64,000 bases of DNA. Origin: Allofrancisella frigidaquae. GTDB lineage: Bacteria; Pseudomonadota; Gammaproteobacteria; Francisellales; Francisellaceae. The notes under the pieces were generated by a model. The model saw nothing but the letters and a program-made list of their open reading frames with translations. It did not search any database and had not been told where the DNA came from. The position numbers and the translations under genes are program-made. How positions within the stretch are numbered: position 1 is the stretch's first letter; each line of letters opens with the position of its first letter. Positions 26,197 through 35,049 of the stretch are shown here, one piece after another. The DNA lies in NCBI RefSeq assembly GCF_012222825.1, contig NZ_CP038017.1, forward strand, positions 372,001-436,000. The letters are read 5' to 3'.

Positions 26197-27440
26197 TACA
26201 AAATTGTAGTAGCCATAGAGTTTTTTGTGATCTCTTGGAGAGAATTGACTATCAAAACAAGGGCATAATGGTCTGATTGACGATATACAAAGCCATGACC
26301 AATGTACTTTGGAGGAACTGGATAGCCATCAGCTCTTGATTCTGGTTCATAAAGTATCATTTCAGCACCAAGTTTTAGACCATCAGTGGCTCCTTTGTTG
26401 ATTAAGATACTATTGTAGCTAAACGAGAATGTACCTGTATTCATAATATCTTGCATTACATTAGCAGTTATTTTACTGTCCATTTTAAAGCTTTCTGCTG
26501 GTAGTGGATTGGAAAAAACGATGTCGTTTGGAATTACGTAGTCACCTACAGAAGCTTCCTGTTTAAGATCGCTGATAGTAAGAGCAGTTATACCTTTGTA
26601 GGTATAGTTGTATTGAGCTGACCCTATTTTATACACTTTTTTATCAGGGTTATACGCGTTTATAGGTTTTGGTTCAGAGATGATACTAAAGTTTTTATTG
26701 TCCTCTCTAGCAGGATACTGTTTATCTACAAAGATTTTGAAATTAATACCCAAAACAGGTCTTTTCTCACGACTGTCATATATCTTAGCCATTTCATCTA
26801 CTTGATTATCGTTAAGTAGATAAATGTTTGAGAAAAATTTTGTATAATTGCTAATTTTAACGTGTTTGATGCGATCATTAATATTGTCAATTTGATCTAT
26901 AAGTTTACTCTTGAGGGTTATTTCTACCCTTTGATTGATCCCTCTATTATCATTAGAATCATTAGGAGCTATAGGGTCTTGGTATCCTAAAGCTTGAATT
27001 TCGATACCGTCAGGCTTTATACCCTTGTTTATTAGGTATTCTCTAACGCTAGAAGCTCTATCTTTAGAAAGGCGAAGATCGTGTTTTGTCAATAGATCAT
27101 TATGTTTTATTAGTTTAGAGTCTATTTTTCCAGCGTACCCTTTGATTACAAAGTTAGTATCACCAGTTAGTTTTAGGTACGCATATAATTTATTAAGAGT
27201 TTCTTTAGCTTGGTCGTTTAAAGTAAAGCTATCTGCACTAAATTTAATATTTGTCTCTATGAAGTCAGGTCCTTTTACTCTTTTTAGACATATGAAGGAT
27301 TGTTGAGATTGAAGTAAATCTGGAGTACATGAGTCAAGAGTGGGATAAGTTGTAGGTTTTTGATCTTTATCCATAGAAGCGCAGCTTATTAGGAGTGTTG
27401 ATAGAAGTGCTACAGATAAAGTGTATACATGCTTTTTCAT
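26196..27440 (-). CDS. OmpA-domain lipoprotein
   Basis: This 414-residue protein has a lipoprotein signal peptide (LLISCAS, Cys near 20). Residues about 60-180 form an OmpA-C-type peptidoglycan-binding domain: 'FSADSFTLNDQAKETLNKL', 'GYAG.ID', 'RLSKDRASSVREYLINKGI' and 'NRGINQRVEITL', including the conserved Asp and Arg positions that bind diaminopimelate. The C-terminal 230 residues resemble the domain that accompanies LysM/OmpA envelope proteins of Francisella, with 'G..VIPNDIVFSNPLPAESF'. It probably tethers the outer membrane to peptidoglycan. It is upstream of and coupled to dprA. Confidence 0.85.
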   Translation of the reverse strand: MKKHVYTLSVALLSTLLISCASMDKDQKPTTYPTLDSCTPDLLQSQQSFICLKRVKGPDFIETNIKFSADSFTLNDQAKETLNKLYAYLKLTGDTNFVIKGYAGKIDSKLIKHNDLLTKHDLRLSKDRASSVREYLINKGIKPDGIEIQALGYQDPIAPNDSNDNRGINQRVEITLKSKLIDQIDNINDRIKHVKISNYTKFFSNIYLLNDNQVDEMAKIYDSREKRPVLGINFKIFVDKQYPAREDNKNFSIISEPKPINAYNPDKKVYKIGSAQYNYTYKGITALTISDLKQEASVGDYVIPNDIVFSNPLPAESFKMDSKITANVMQDIMNTGTFSFSYNSILINKGATDGLKLGAEMILYEPESRADGYPVPPKYIGHGFVYRQSDHYALVLIVNSLQEITKNSMATTIL

Positions 27441-27665
27441 ACTGATAAAACTTAAAATTATTTCTTAACTAATAATTTTACTATAAACGTTCGCCTTAAA
27501 ATAGTCTTTATAAAAATTGTTGAATAAAACAGTGAAAGCTTAGTGTGTACTATACATCCCATCATCAACTATGTTACTGACAGTGTGAAGTAAGAATGAC
27601 AAATAGACCGTTATACTTGCGAAGGTAGGTATTGTAAGTTTAAACTTTTGTCCATAATATATCAC

Positions 27666-28127
27666 TTAAATATTAGAGTTAAAGTTCTTAATTATATTTT
27701 TTTCACTTATAAAAGCTTTAAGTGCTATTGGATTAGAGAGAAATTTAAACCTGTATCTAGTAGAATTTGAGCTATAAATAGTGATATCTCCATAATCTAA
27801 AAGTTTACCAAAAAGGCTTTGAGACAGTTTAACACTTTCAATCTGATTAAACCTTAAATTCAAAAATTTAGCATGTAGAAAACCAACTCTTCCTATAATT
27901 CTCTCATTAGTTATAGCAAGCTCAGTAGATGTTTTGATAATATAAGGGTATAAAATGTAGCAAAGAGCTATAAAATACATTATTCCAGCAGTTTTTGGTT
28001 CTGCTGTACCTGCAAAAATGAAAAATAAAGCCATGGTAGCTGGGATAAGGAAAAGCCAATTGCTAACTTCGGCGCTATATTCTAAAATTTCATGCTTTTC
28101 TAAATGCTGTTTTGTGTATTTATTCAT
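27666..28127 (-). CDS. bacterial PH-domain membrane protein
   Basis: This 153-residue protein has two adjacent membrane helices (about 24-42 and 46-65) followed by a bacterial PH (bPH2/YdbS-like) domain. Its conserved line is 'T.TELAITNERIIGRVGFL......L.....ESV...QSLFGKLLDYGDITI' (about 66-128). Members are inner-membrane proteins of mostly unknown job. It stands alone, with about 225 bases after it and 250 before it. Confidence 0.82.
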   Translation of the reverse strand: MNKYTKQHLEKHEILEYSAEVSNWLFLIPATMALFFIFAGTAEPKTAGIMYFIALCYILYPYIIKTSTELAITNERIIGRVGFLHAKFLNLRFNQIESVKLSQSLFGKLLDYGDITIYSSNSTRYRFKFLSNPIALKAFISEKNIIKNFNSNI

Positions 28128-28390
28128 TACCTTTCCCCTTTTTTATAATTACTGTGTTTTAAGAAAATTAAAGGCGTGTAATATAAGATAATATTAAGAG
28201 TAGAGAAAGAAGTCACTGTTGTCAAACTATGTGACACCAGTATTTTGTACTATAACTAGCAGTATTTATAACACTTATTTTGGAGCTTGGTGGTTTCTAT
28301 TAGCATAAACTTTAATTTCTATATCAATAAGATGACTAACTTACGTAAATATGGTATCTTGTTCAAAAAGGTTTTAATGTGGTTTTTGTA

Positions 28391-28855
28391 ATGAAAGTAA
28401 CTACAGATAGTTTTGTTAAAATGCATTTTAAATTTAGACTAAAAGATGGCTCTATAGCTGAAGATACAGAAAATTATAACCGTGCTTTTGTTTTTCAAAT
28501 GGGGCAAGGATGTTTTACTGAAAAAGTTGAAAAAGAGCTTATAGGAGCAGAAGTAGGTACTAGTAAAAGGGTGGTTTTAATGCCAGAAGAAGCATTCGGT
28601 GAGAAGCATCCAGCGAGTATTTACTCAGTTCCAAAAACTAGGTTTCCTAAAAGTATAGAGTTAGAAGAGGGGCTTATAGTCTCTTTTAGTCAAAAAGATG
28701 GTACAAAGTTGCCAGGTCTGATAACTGAAATTGGTGATGATGATGTGACGGTTGATTTTAACCATCCATTATCTGGTCAGATAATAGTGTTTGAGGCAAA
28801 AATACTTAGTATTGCAAAAAATGAGGAAGATCTAAATGAAGATACTGTTGGCTAA
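28391..28855 (+). CDS. slpA: FKBP-type peptidyl-prolyl isomerase, SlpA/FkpB type
   Basis: This 154-residue protein belongs to the SlyD/SlpA group: 'G..F......F.F.MG......KVE..LIG...G......L.PE.AFGE.......V....F' followed by the IF-domain insert and 'VDFNHPL.GQ...FE..I'. It acts as a cytoplasmic proline isomerase and chaperone. I chose ATG 28391 rather than a GTG at 28379. The ATG overlaps the stop of a four-codon frame (28377-28391) that has its own AAAAAGG site, giving a TAATG junction. The gene overlaps ispH by 20 bases, the common slpA-ispH pairing. Confidence 0.9.
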   Translation: MKVTTDSFVKMHFKFRLKDGSIAEDTENYNRAFVFQMGQGCFTEKVEKELIGAEVGTSKRVVLMPEEAFGEKHPASIYSVPKTRFPKSIELEEGLIVSFSQKDGTKLPGLITEIGDDDVTVDFNHPLSGQIIVFEAKILSIAKNEEDLNEDTVG

Positions 28856-29789
28856 CCCACGTGGTTTTTGTGCGGGTGTAAGTAGAGCAGTAGAAACCGT
28901 AGAGAAAGTTTTAGAAGTAGAAAAATCACCAGTATACGTACGACATGAGGTAGTGCATAATAAAGTTGTCGTAGACTCACTTAAGAAAAAAGGAGTCATT
29001 TTCGTTAAAGAGATAGATGAAGTTCCTGATAATTCAGTGTGTATATTTAGTGCTCATGGTGTCTCGCTTAAGGTTGAGCAAGCTGCAGCGACAAAAAACC
29101 TAATATTGTATGATGCAACTTGCCCACTTGTTACAAAGGTTCATAGAGGAGTTAGACTAGCTAGCAATAATGATGCTGAATGTATACTAGTTGGTCACAA
29201 GGGACATCCAGAGGTTCAAGGAACTATGGGACAATATCGTAGCAAAAAAGGAGCGATATACTTGGTTGAGAATGAGAGCGATGTTGCCAAACTAGAGGTT
29301 AAAGACCCGAATAACTTATATTATGCTACACAAACAACTTTATCTGTAGATGAAACAAAAAATATTATAGAAGCTTTAAACAAAAAATTCCCTAACATTA
29401 AAGGTCCTAAAAAAGAGGATATTTGTTATGCTACTCAAAATAGACAAGCAGCAATTAAAGCAATGTTAGGACATATAGATATACTTGTTGTGGTTGGCTC
29501 TCATAATAGTTCAAACTCAAACAGATTACGAGAGCTTGCTAAATTAGAGGGTGTTGATTCCTATTTGGTTGATAATCCTTTAGATATAGATAGATCATGG
29601 TTTGATAACAAAAACACTTGTGGAGTCAGTGCTGGAGCGTCAGCACCAGAGTATTTGGTACAGGAAATAGTAGCTAAAATATCAAATATTTGTGATAAAG
29701 ATGTTGATGTTGAAGACTTTGAGGGCATAAAAGAGGAAGTTTATTTTCCATTGCCTAGATTACTAAAGCAAAAATTTACTAAGGTATAG
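28836..29789 (+). CDS. ispH: 4-hydroxy-3-methylbut-2-enyl diphosphate reductase IspH
   Basis: This 317-residue iron-sulfur enzyme carries out the last step of the MEP isoprenoid pathway, making IPP and DMAPP from HMBPP. It has the N-terminal 'LANPRGFCAGVSRAV' (cluster Cys 12), 'HEVVHNKVVV' (about 41-50), 'DATCPLVTKVH' (Cys about 96), the 'CYATQNRQ' element and 'GSHNSSNSNRL..LA' (about 221-240), with 'GVSAGASAPE' (about 264-273). All three cluster cysteines are visible. Length equals E. coli IspH (316). It is flanked by slpA and aroH. Confidence 0.97.
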   Translation: MKILLANPRGFCAGVSRAVETVEKVLEVEKSPVYVRHEVVHNKVVVDSLKKKGVIFVKEIDEVPDNSVCIFSAHGVSLKVEQAAATKNLILYDATCPLVTKVHRGVRLASNNDAECILVGHKGHPEVQGTMGQYRSKKGAIYLVENESDVAKLEVKDPNNLYYATQTTLSVDETKNIIEALNKKFPNIKGPKKEDICYATQNRQAAIKAMLGHIDILVVVGSHNSSNSNRLRELAKLEGVDSYLVDNPLDIDRSWFDNKNTCGVSAGASAPEYLVQEIVAKISNICDKDVDVEDFEGIKEEVYFPLPRLLKQKFTKV

Positions 29790-29792
29790 ATA

Positions 29793-30155
29793 ATGCAAAG
29801 ATCTATCAGGGGTGCTACAACTATAAATAAAGATACAAAAGAAGATGTACTGGCTGCTACTAAAGAGTTGCTTGAAAAAATGCTTGAAGATAACGTTGTA
29901 GCACATAAAGATATAGTAAATATTATATTTACAGTAACATCTGATATAAGTTCAGAATTTCCTGCTGTAGCTGCAAGAGAGTTAGGCTTAGTAGATGTAC
30001 CGTTATTAGATTGTCAACAAATGAAAGTTAAAGATGCTTTAGATCTTTGTATCAGGATAATGTTGACTTATAATACTAACAAAGATCAAAAAGAAATTAG
30101 CCACATATATTTACATGGTGCTAAAATCTTAAGACCAGATTTGACGAAGAAATAA
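29793..30155 (+). CDS. aroH: monofunctional chorismate mutase, AroH class
   Basis: This 120-residue protein matches the AroH (Bacillus-type, trimeric) chorismate mutases. It has 'RGATTI..DT.E.....T.ELL..M...N......I..I.FT.T.D......PA.AARE.G....PLL..QQM.V..AL..CIR....' and a C-terminal 'HIYLHGAKILRPDL', with the active-site Arg 5, Arg 62 region and Tyr/Leu tail. It converts chorismate to prephenate for Phe and Tyr synthesis. It begins 3 bases after ispH and is followed by pssA, so the four genes slpA-ispH-aroH-pssA appear to be one transcript. Confidence 0.93.
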   Translation: MQRSIRGATTINKDTKEDVLAATKELLEKMLEDNVVAHKDIVNIIFTVTSDISSEFPAVAARELGLVDVPLLDCQQMKVKDALDLCIRIMLTYNTNKDQKEISHIYLHGAKILRPDLTKK

Positions 30156-30167
30156 GAGGTTATACTT

Positions 30168-30968
30168 ATGTGGTTATTAGAAAATATCGATATGAAAAAA
30201 TCAAAGTACATACTACCTAGCTTATTTACTAGTGCTAGTTTGTTATTTGCCTTTTTAGCAATTATTGCAGCTTTCCAAGGCAAATTTATATCAAGTGCGG
30301 GTTATATGCTTTTGTCAGGATTTGCAGATGCTTTTGATGGGAGGATTGCACGCTACACACAAACTCAAACAGCGTTTGGCGCAGCATTGGATAGCCTAGC
30401 TGACGTTGTTTCTTTTGGAGCAACTCCAGCATTAGTGATATATTTTTGGAGTTTGCATAATATTGGTCCTTTAGGGGCGGCGATTTCATTTTTGTATTTG
30501 TTAGCAGTAGCTCTTAGATTAGCTAAGTTTGATACCCAGCAAGAGCCAAAAGAGCTTACAGAAGAAGGCTTAATAGAAAAAAGGCTATATTTTTATGGTA
30601 TGCCGTGTCCTGCTGGTGCTGTTACTATTTCTGGACTTATCTGGTTGGGCCAAGAAACATTTGTAGGTGGCTACGCTTTTGTTACAGTGTTATTAACTTC
30701 ATTTACAGCTTTGTACTTAGCTTTTATGATGATAAGTGATATTAAGTTTAGAAGCTTTAAGGATAGTGATGGCAAAGGTAATATTAGTAAATTATATGTA
30801 ATCTGTTTTATACTTATAATCTTGATGTTGTTTACTATGCCTGAGAAACTCCTTTATTTAATAATGATAGGTTATGCACTTTCAGGACCAGTTTCTCACT
30901 ATAAATATAAGAAAAAAACAGAAAATGATTATATTAATAAATCATCAAGTGTAGATGGTAAAAAATAA
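30168..30968 (+). CDS. pssA: CDP-diacylglycerol--serine O-phosphatidyltransferase
   Basis: This 266-residue membrane enzyme of the CDP-alcohol phosphatidyltransferase family makes phosphatidylserine, the precursor of phosphatidylethanolamine. The catalytic motif DG-x2-AR-x8-G-x3-D-x3-D is present as DAFDGRIARYTQTQTAFGAA followed by LDSLAD (about 49-75). Eight or so hydrophobic segments follow. The start at 30168 has an AAGAGG ribosome site. An alternative ATG lies 8 codons in. It closes the slpA-ispH-aroH-pssA group, and a convergent lipoprotein gene follows 13 bases later. Confidence 0.94.
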   Translation: MWLLENIDMKKSKYILPSLFTSASLLFAFLAIIAAFQGKFISSAGYMLLSGFADAFDGRIARYTQTQTAFGAALDSLADVVSFGATPALVIYFWSLHNIGPLGAAISFLYLLAVALRLAKFDTQQEPKELTEEGLIEKRLYFYGMPCPAGAVTISGLIWLGQETFVGGYAFVTVLLTSFTALYLAFMMISDIKFRSFKDSDGKGNISKLYVICFILIILMLFTMPEKLLYLIMIGYALSGPVSHYKYKKKTENDYINKSSSVDGKK

Positions 30969-30981
30969 TTGATGCAGAATC

Positions 30982-31218
30982 TTAGTATCTTACTGTAAAG
31001 TCCGAATTATCCATAGGATTTCCTTGCTCACTTTCTATTTCAGCAGCTACACCACCTGGTTGTTGTAAGGGTCCTGCTTCGTTAGAGTACATATCTCTTT
31101 GAGTAGGTGGAGGTGAAGCATATCCAAATGAGTCTCCTTGGGAGTTTGAACATGATATTAAAGCAAAGCTTACTAAACAAAATATAAGAGATCTATAAGG
31201 TTTTTTTATATTTAACAT
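30982..31218 (-). CDS. small lipoprotein, unknown function
   Basis: This 78-residue protein has a lipoprotein signal (basic start, hydrophobic FCLVSFAL, lipobox LISC with Cys near 23). The mature part is 55 residues, Gly/Pro/Gln-rich and probably disordered. I see no known domain. It is transcribed divergently from the tol cluster and convergently with pssA. A start at the ATG 31218 is supported by the signal peptide. Confidence 0.75.
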   Translation of the reverse strand: MLNIKKPYRSLIFCLVSFALISCSNSQGDSFGYASPPPTQRDMYSNEAGPLQQPGGVAAEIESEQGNPMDNSDFTVRY

Positions 31219-31288
31219 TTTTTAATACTATAATTTTGTTGGATAACTAAAATAATAGCAGAATTATTTATTAATATTAAACTATAAT

Positions 31289-31316
31289 TTGATAAGTAAA
31301 TTAAAGTATTTATAAT
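31289..31316 (+). promoter_or_regulatory. tolQ: predicted promoter of the tol-pal cluster
   Basis: TTGATA (31289-31294) and TATAAT (31311-31316) are separated by 16 bases, about 65 bases before the tolQ start codon. A second TATAAT lies at 31332-31337 but has a poorer -35. This is a consensus-based prediction. Confidence 0.5.
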
Positions 31317-31387
31317 TTATATCAGTTTACGTATAATATTCGTAGCATTTATAAAAATTATAAACATAAAATTTTTAGGGTAAATTT

Positions 31388-32113
31388 ATGCAAGATAACT
31401 CGTTATCGTTGATTCAGTTAATATGGCACGCAAATTTTATTGTACAATTGATAATGTTAGCTTTGGTGGCTATGTCTGTTTATTCATGGGCTATAATGTT
31501 AGAAGTTAACGGTCGTGTAAAGAAATATAAACACGAACAAGCCAGGTTCGATAAGCTTTTTTGGGCGGGGCATCATATTCAAAAGCTATATGAATATTAC
31601 TTACAACATAAAGAAAATATTTTCGGTAAGTCTATAATTTTTTGTTCTGCTTTGAGAGAGTATAATAACCTTAAAGATACTGGAGTCTTAAAAGGAGAGA
31701 CAATCCTAGAAGGTATGGAAAGAACTGTAAGTATAGCTATATCTCAAGAAGCTAAAGAGTTAGAAAAAAAACTTCCAGCTTTAGGAACTATAGCTGCTGT
31801 GGCTCCATATATAGGATTAGTTGGAACAGTCTGGGGGATTATGTCGTCTTTTAATACTTTAGGTGGTGTGGAGCAGGCTACTATATCAGTAGTGGCTCCG
31901 CATATTGCTGAGGCCTTGATAGCTACAGCACTGGGCTTATTTGTCGCAATTCCTGCTGTTATTGGTCATAGTAGACTTTCAAATCAAGTCGATGATATTT
32001 TGTCTACTTATGAATCATTCCAAGATGATTTATGTATCTTATTGTTGAAAGAAGCACATAATAATAATTTGGTTAAAGAGCAGCACCAACACTGTAGTCA
32101 AGAAAGCTACTAA
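31388..32113 (+). CDS. tolQ: Tol-Pal system protein TolQ
   Basis: This 241-residue inner-membrane protein of the MotA/TolQ/ExbB family has three membrane helices (about 18-38, 135-157 and 170-192). It also has the signature 'LPALGTIAAVAPYIGLVGTVWGIM.SF' (about 132-158) and 'IAEALIATALGLFVAIPAV' (about 173-191). With TolR it forms the proton-driven motor that energises TolA and holds the outer membrane to the septum during division. It is first in tolQ-tolR-tolA-tolB-lipoprotein-pal. Confidence 0.97.
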   Translation: MQDNSLSLIQLIWHANFIVQLIMLALVAMSVYSWAIMLEVNGRVKKYKHEQARFDKLFWAGHHIQKLYEYYLQHKENIFGKSIIFCSALREYNNLKDTGVLKGETILEGMERTVSIAISQEAKELEKKLPALGTIAAVAPYIGLVGTVWGIMSSFNTLGGVEQATISVVAPHIAEALIATALGLFVAIPAVIGHSRLSNQVDDILSTYESFQDDLCILLLKEAHNNNLVKEQHQHCSQESY

Positions 32114-32124
32114 AGGCTTTTATT

Positions 32125-32565
32125 ATGAAAAGAAGAAATAAAAAGTTTTTTAGGAAAAAAAGACCAATGATAGACATCAATGTAGTTCCATATATAGACG
32201 TTATGTTGGTACTATTGGTTATTTTTATGATTACTACACCTATTTTAACTCAAGGGGTTAAAGTAGACTTGCCTAAGACTAAGTCAGAAAAAATTCCCTC
32301 TACAGATAGTAAGCCAATAGTTGTAACTGTAAATAATCAAGGAGCGTATTTTGTTAATCAGGGGGTTAGTAATCCTAAAGCGCCATTAAAATCTAGAGAG
32401 CTTGCGAGCGTGGTAATTAATTTATCTAAACAAAATCCAGGAAAGCCTGTGTATGTAAGAGGTGATAGTAATGCAAACTATGGTCAGGTAGTAAAAGCTA
32501 TGGCCCTTATTCAAAAGGCTGGAGTTGATAAAGTGGGGTTAGTCACAGAAGATGGCAAATCTTAA
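32125..32565 (+). CDS. tolR: Tol-Pal system protein TolR
   Basis: This 146-residue protein has one N-terminal membrane helix carrying the proton-path aspartate in 'INVVPYIDVMLVLLVIFMIT' (about 18-37), then 'TQGVKVDLPKT' and a periplasmic domain ending 'VVKAMALIQKAGVDKVGLVT'. This is typical ExbD/TolR. It starts 11 bases after tolQ and overlaps tolA by 14 bases. Confidence 0.97.
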   Translation: MKRRNKKFFRKKRPMIDINVVPYIDVMLVLLVIFMITTPILTQGVKVDLPKTKSEKIPSTDSKPIVVTVNNQGAYFVNQGVSNPKAPLKSRELASVVINLSKQNPGKPVYVRGDSNANYGQVVKAMALIQKAGVDKVGLVTEDGKS

Positions 32566-33460
32566 TTATCGTAAAATTTTAGGATACTTTAGAAAACAGA
32601 TAGATAACAATCCTTTTTTAATTAAGGCAGTAATTATACATATAGTTATAGTAGTGATGTTATATGTATTATCTTATATAAGTTTGCTTAAATTTGATTC
32701 TACTGTGAGGTTACAAGCACAGATTGTAGAGGCTTCTAAGCAGATGCAAGTTATACAAGCTACTTCTATAACAAGTGGTGAACTTAACAATCAGATTCAA
32801 ACGTACGAACAACAGCAGCAAAAGCTACGTAAAATTAGAGAGGCTGTAGATAAAGCTAGAGAGCAAGCAATTATAAAAGCCAAAGAAGAGGCTAAACGCA
32901 AAGCTTCTGAAGAAAGACTAGCTAAAGCAGAGGCTGAGAGGCTTAGATTAGAACAAGAGAAAAAAGAACAAATCGAGGCTCAAAAAAAAGCTCAAGAAGA
33001 AGCTAAACGCAAGGCAGAAGCCGAAAAACTTAAGCTAGAGCAGGAGAAAAAAGCTAAGCTTGAAGCCCAAGAGAAAGCAAAGAAAGCAGCTAAAGAGGAA
33101 GTTGAACGTAAAGCTCGTGAAGAGAGATTGGCAAAAGCCAAAACAGAAGCAGAAGCTGCTGCGAAAAAACAGATAGAACAAAATCAAGCACAATCAGCAA
33201 TAGCTAGTTATATTTCTGAATATCAAGATAGGGTAGGATCTAACTGGATAAAGGATTCGTGTAGAGGTATATATGATTTGCCTAGAGCAATAATTAGAAA
33301 TGGTAGGTTTGTAAAGTTAACAGGAACTTCCGGTAACTATAGTTGTGATCAGTCACTTGTTGATGCGATAAAGAATACTACTCCACCAACCATATCAAAT
33401 AGTGTGGCTAAGCAAACAATACAGAGTGAAAATATAAGCTTTATATTTAAGCAGTCGTAG
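32552..33460 (+). CDS. tolA: Tol-Pal system protein TolA
   Basis: This 302-residue protein has the TolA plan. There is one membrane helix (about 24-43), then a long Lys/Glu/Ala/Gln-rich helix (about 70-215, with repeats such as KAEAERLRLEQEKK) crossing the periplasm. A compact C-terminal domain (about 216-302) includes 'YISEYQDRVGSNWIKDSCRG' and a cysteine pair. It transmits TolQR energy to Pal/TolB at the outer membrane. It is shorter than E. coli TolA (421) mainly in the helical domain. Confidence 0.92.
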   Translation: MANLNYRKILGYFRKQIDNNPFLIKAVIIHIVIVVMLYVLSYISLLKFDSTVRLQAQIVEASKQMQVIQATSITSGELNNQIQTYEQQQQKLRKIREAVDKAREQAIIKAKEEAKRKASEERLAKAEAERLRLEQEKKEQIEAQKKAQEEAKRKAEAEKLKLEQEKKAKLEAQEKAKKAAKEEVERKAREERLAKAKTEAEAAAKKQIEQNQAQSAIASYISEYQDRVGSNWIKDSCRGIYDLPRAIIRNGRFVKLTGTSGNYSCDQSLVDAIKNTTPPTISNSVAKQTIQSENISFIFKQS

Positions 33461-33482
33461 TTTTAAGTAAGGAAATTAAGCA

Positions 33483-34790
33483 ATGAAAAAGATAATAGCA
33501 GTATTTGCAATATTAATGTTTTTAGTTTCTAGTTTACAGGCAGAGTTAGTAGCGGAGGTAACAACGGGAGTTATCAAAAAACCCCTAGTGTCACTGATTA
33601 GTAATAATGTAATAGATCAGTTTCCTCAAGATGTAAACTCAGTTGTAGTATCAGATTTTAACCATAATGGTAAGCTAAAAGGTAATGCCAGTATACAGTA
33701 TGAAATAAAAGATAAACATGAAATTCCTTGGAAAAATATTAATGCTGACTATGTTGTATTTACTAAGTACACAAAAAATTCTTACAATAACTACACTGTA
33801 GAAGTACAGATTCTTAAAAGAAACAACACAGGTTACATACAGTCTGTAACTTATAGCAATATAAACGTTTCTTTGATGAGAACTTTAGCTCATAAGATTT
33901 CAAATTATGTGTATCAAAAGATTACTGGAGAACAAGGATTCTTTTTAACTAAGTTGGCATATGTTAAGGTAACAAACCCTTATGCAAGATATGGTAGAGT
34001 TTATGAACTTATTATTTCTGATTATGACGGTTATAATAAACATACTGTACTAAAACAAACCGATAACCCTATAGCAACACCATCTTGGTCAAATGATAGT
34101 AAGTTTATAATATACTCTAGTTATAGCGGTGGTAGCATGGGCGTGTATAAACTTGAGATTGGAACTGGTAAGGTTACAAAAGTGACTAATTATAAAGGAA
34201 TAAATAGTTCTCCAGCATATTCACCAGATGACAGTAAGATTGTTCTAGCGTTATCAAAAGGTTACTCAGAGCAGACAAATATATATATATTGAATTTAGT
34301 AACAAAAGCTTTAAAGCAATTAACTATAAATGGTATAAATACAGCACCTAAGTTTTCTCCAAATGGTAAGAGTGTAATATTTACATCAGATAGGGGTACA
34401 AGACCAAACATATATATCGCGCCTGTTGATTCTAAATATCCGCAGTCTTCTATATTAAGTAGTAAAATATATCAAGGTTATGAGCCTAACTATACTTCAG
34501 ATGGTAAGAATATCGTATTTATGTATCAACAAGCTAGATCAACAGGTACTCAAATAGCTAGTTTTAATTTAGCTAGTGGTGATATTACTACACTTACTAA
34601 TGGTAAAGCAGATGCCTCACCAACAGTTTCCCCATTCGGTGATATGATAGCTTATATTACTACTAATTCAAAAGGACATAATTCTTTGGATATGGTATCA
34701 TTAGATGGAGAAAACCAATTTAGTGTTGAAAGTATTGGAGATACACAAACTCTTATTCAGTCTCCAAGTTGGTCACCTAAAAATTTTTAA
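33483..34790 (+). CDS. tolB: Tol-Pal system periplasmic protein TolB
   Basis: This 435-residue protein starts with a cleavable signal peptide ([13 protein letters not shown]). The N-terminal TolB_N domain (about 20-150) is followed by a six-bladed beta-propeller. Its WD40-like repeats are seen as '[17 protein letters not shown]', '[17 protein letters not shown]', '[17 protein letters not shown]', '[16 protein letters not shown]' and '[16 protein letters not shown]'. It binds Pal and the TolA C-terminal domain. It follows tolA by 22 bases. Confidence 0.96.
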   Translation: MKKIIAVFAILMFLVSSLQAELVAEVTTGVIKKPLVSLISNNVIDQFPQDVNSVVVSDFNHNGKLKGNASIQYEIKDKHEIPWKNINADYVVFTKYTKNSYNNYTVEVQILKRNNTGYIQSVTYSNINVSLMRTLAHKISNYVYQKITGEQGFFLTKLAYVKVTNPYARYGRVYELIISDYDGYNKHTVLKQTDNPIATPSWSNDSKFIIYSSYSGGSMGVYKLEIGTGKVTKVTNYKGINSSPAYSPDDSKIVLALSKGYSEQTNIYILNLVTKALKQLTINGINTAPKFSPNGKSVIFTSDRGTRPNIYIAPVDSKYPQSSILSSKIYQGYEPNYTSDGKNIVFMYQQARSTGTQIASFNLASGDITTLTNGKADASPTVSPFGDMIAYITTNSKGHNSLDMVSLDGENQFSVESIGDTQTLIQSPSWSPKNF

Positions 34791-34799
34791 GGCTAATAA

Positions 34800-35030
34800 A
34801 TGAAAATGAGAGTGTTTTTATTATTTATATTTGTTTTACTTGGTGGATGTGCTTGGTATCAAGGACCAGAACTGATGCCAAATGCAAATGCTGACCTAAG
34901 TGGTTCTGAGCTTACTGAAACTGATGGGCCAGGCTTTATTAGCACCCTTGAATCTGCAGATAACCACGGTGGTAAATATGTAGATGATAGTGGGAATTAT
35001 AATGTTACAAATTTTGATAATGTTACTTAA
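34800..35030 (+). CDS. small lipoprotein between tolB and pal
   Basis: This 76-residue protein has an N-terminal signal with a clear lipobox (LLGGC, Cys near 18) and a short acidic, probably flexible mature part. It sits 9 bases after tolB and 19 bases before pal in the same direction, so it is cotranscribed with the Tol-Pal genes. E. coli has no gene here (ybgF lies after pal). No known domain was recognised. A structural or accessory role in the Tol-Pal complex is only inferred from position. Confidence 0.8.
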   Translation: MKMRVFLLFIFVLLGGCAWYQGPELMPNANADLSGSELTETDGPGFISTLESADNHGGKYVDDSGNYNVTNFDNVT

Positions 35031-35049
35031 ACTACGGGAGTATAAACTA

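Noticed and set aside
27561-27640. Short stretch resembling a dispersed CATTC...GCGAAGG type repeat
   Set aside because: It is only a weak match over a few bases, with no second copy seen in the window.
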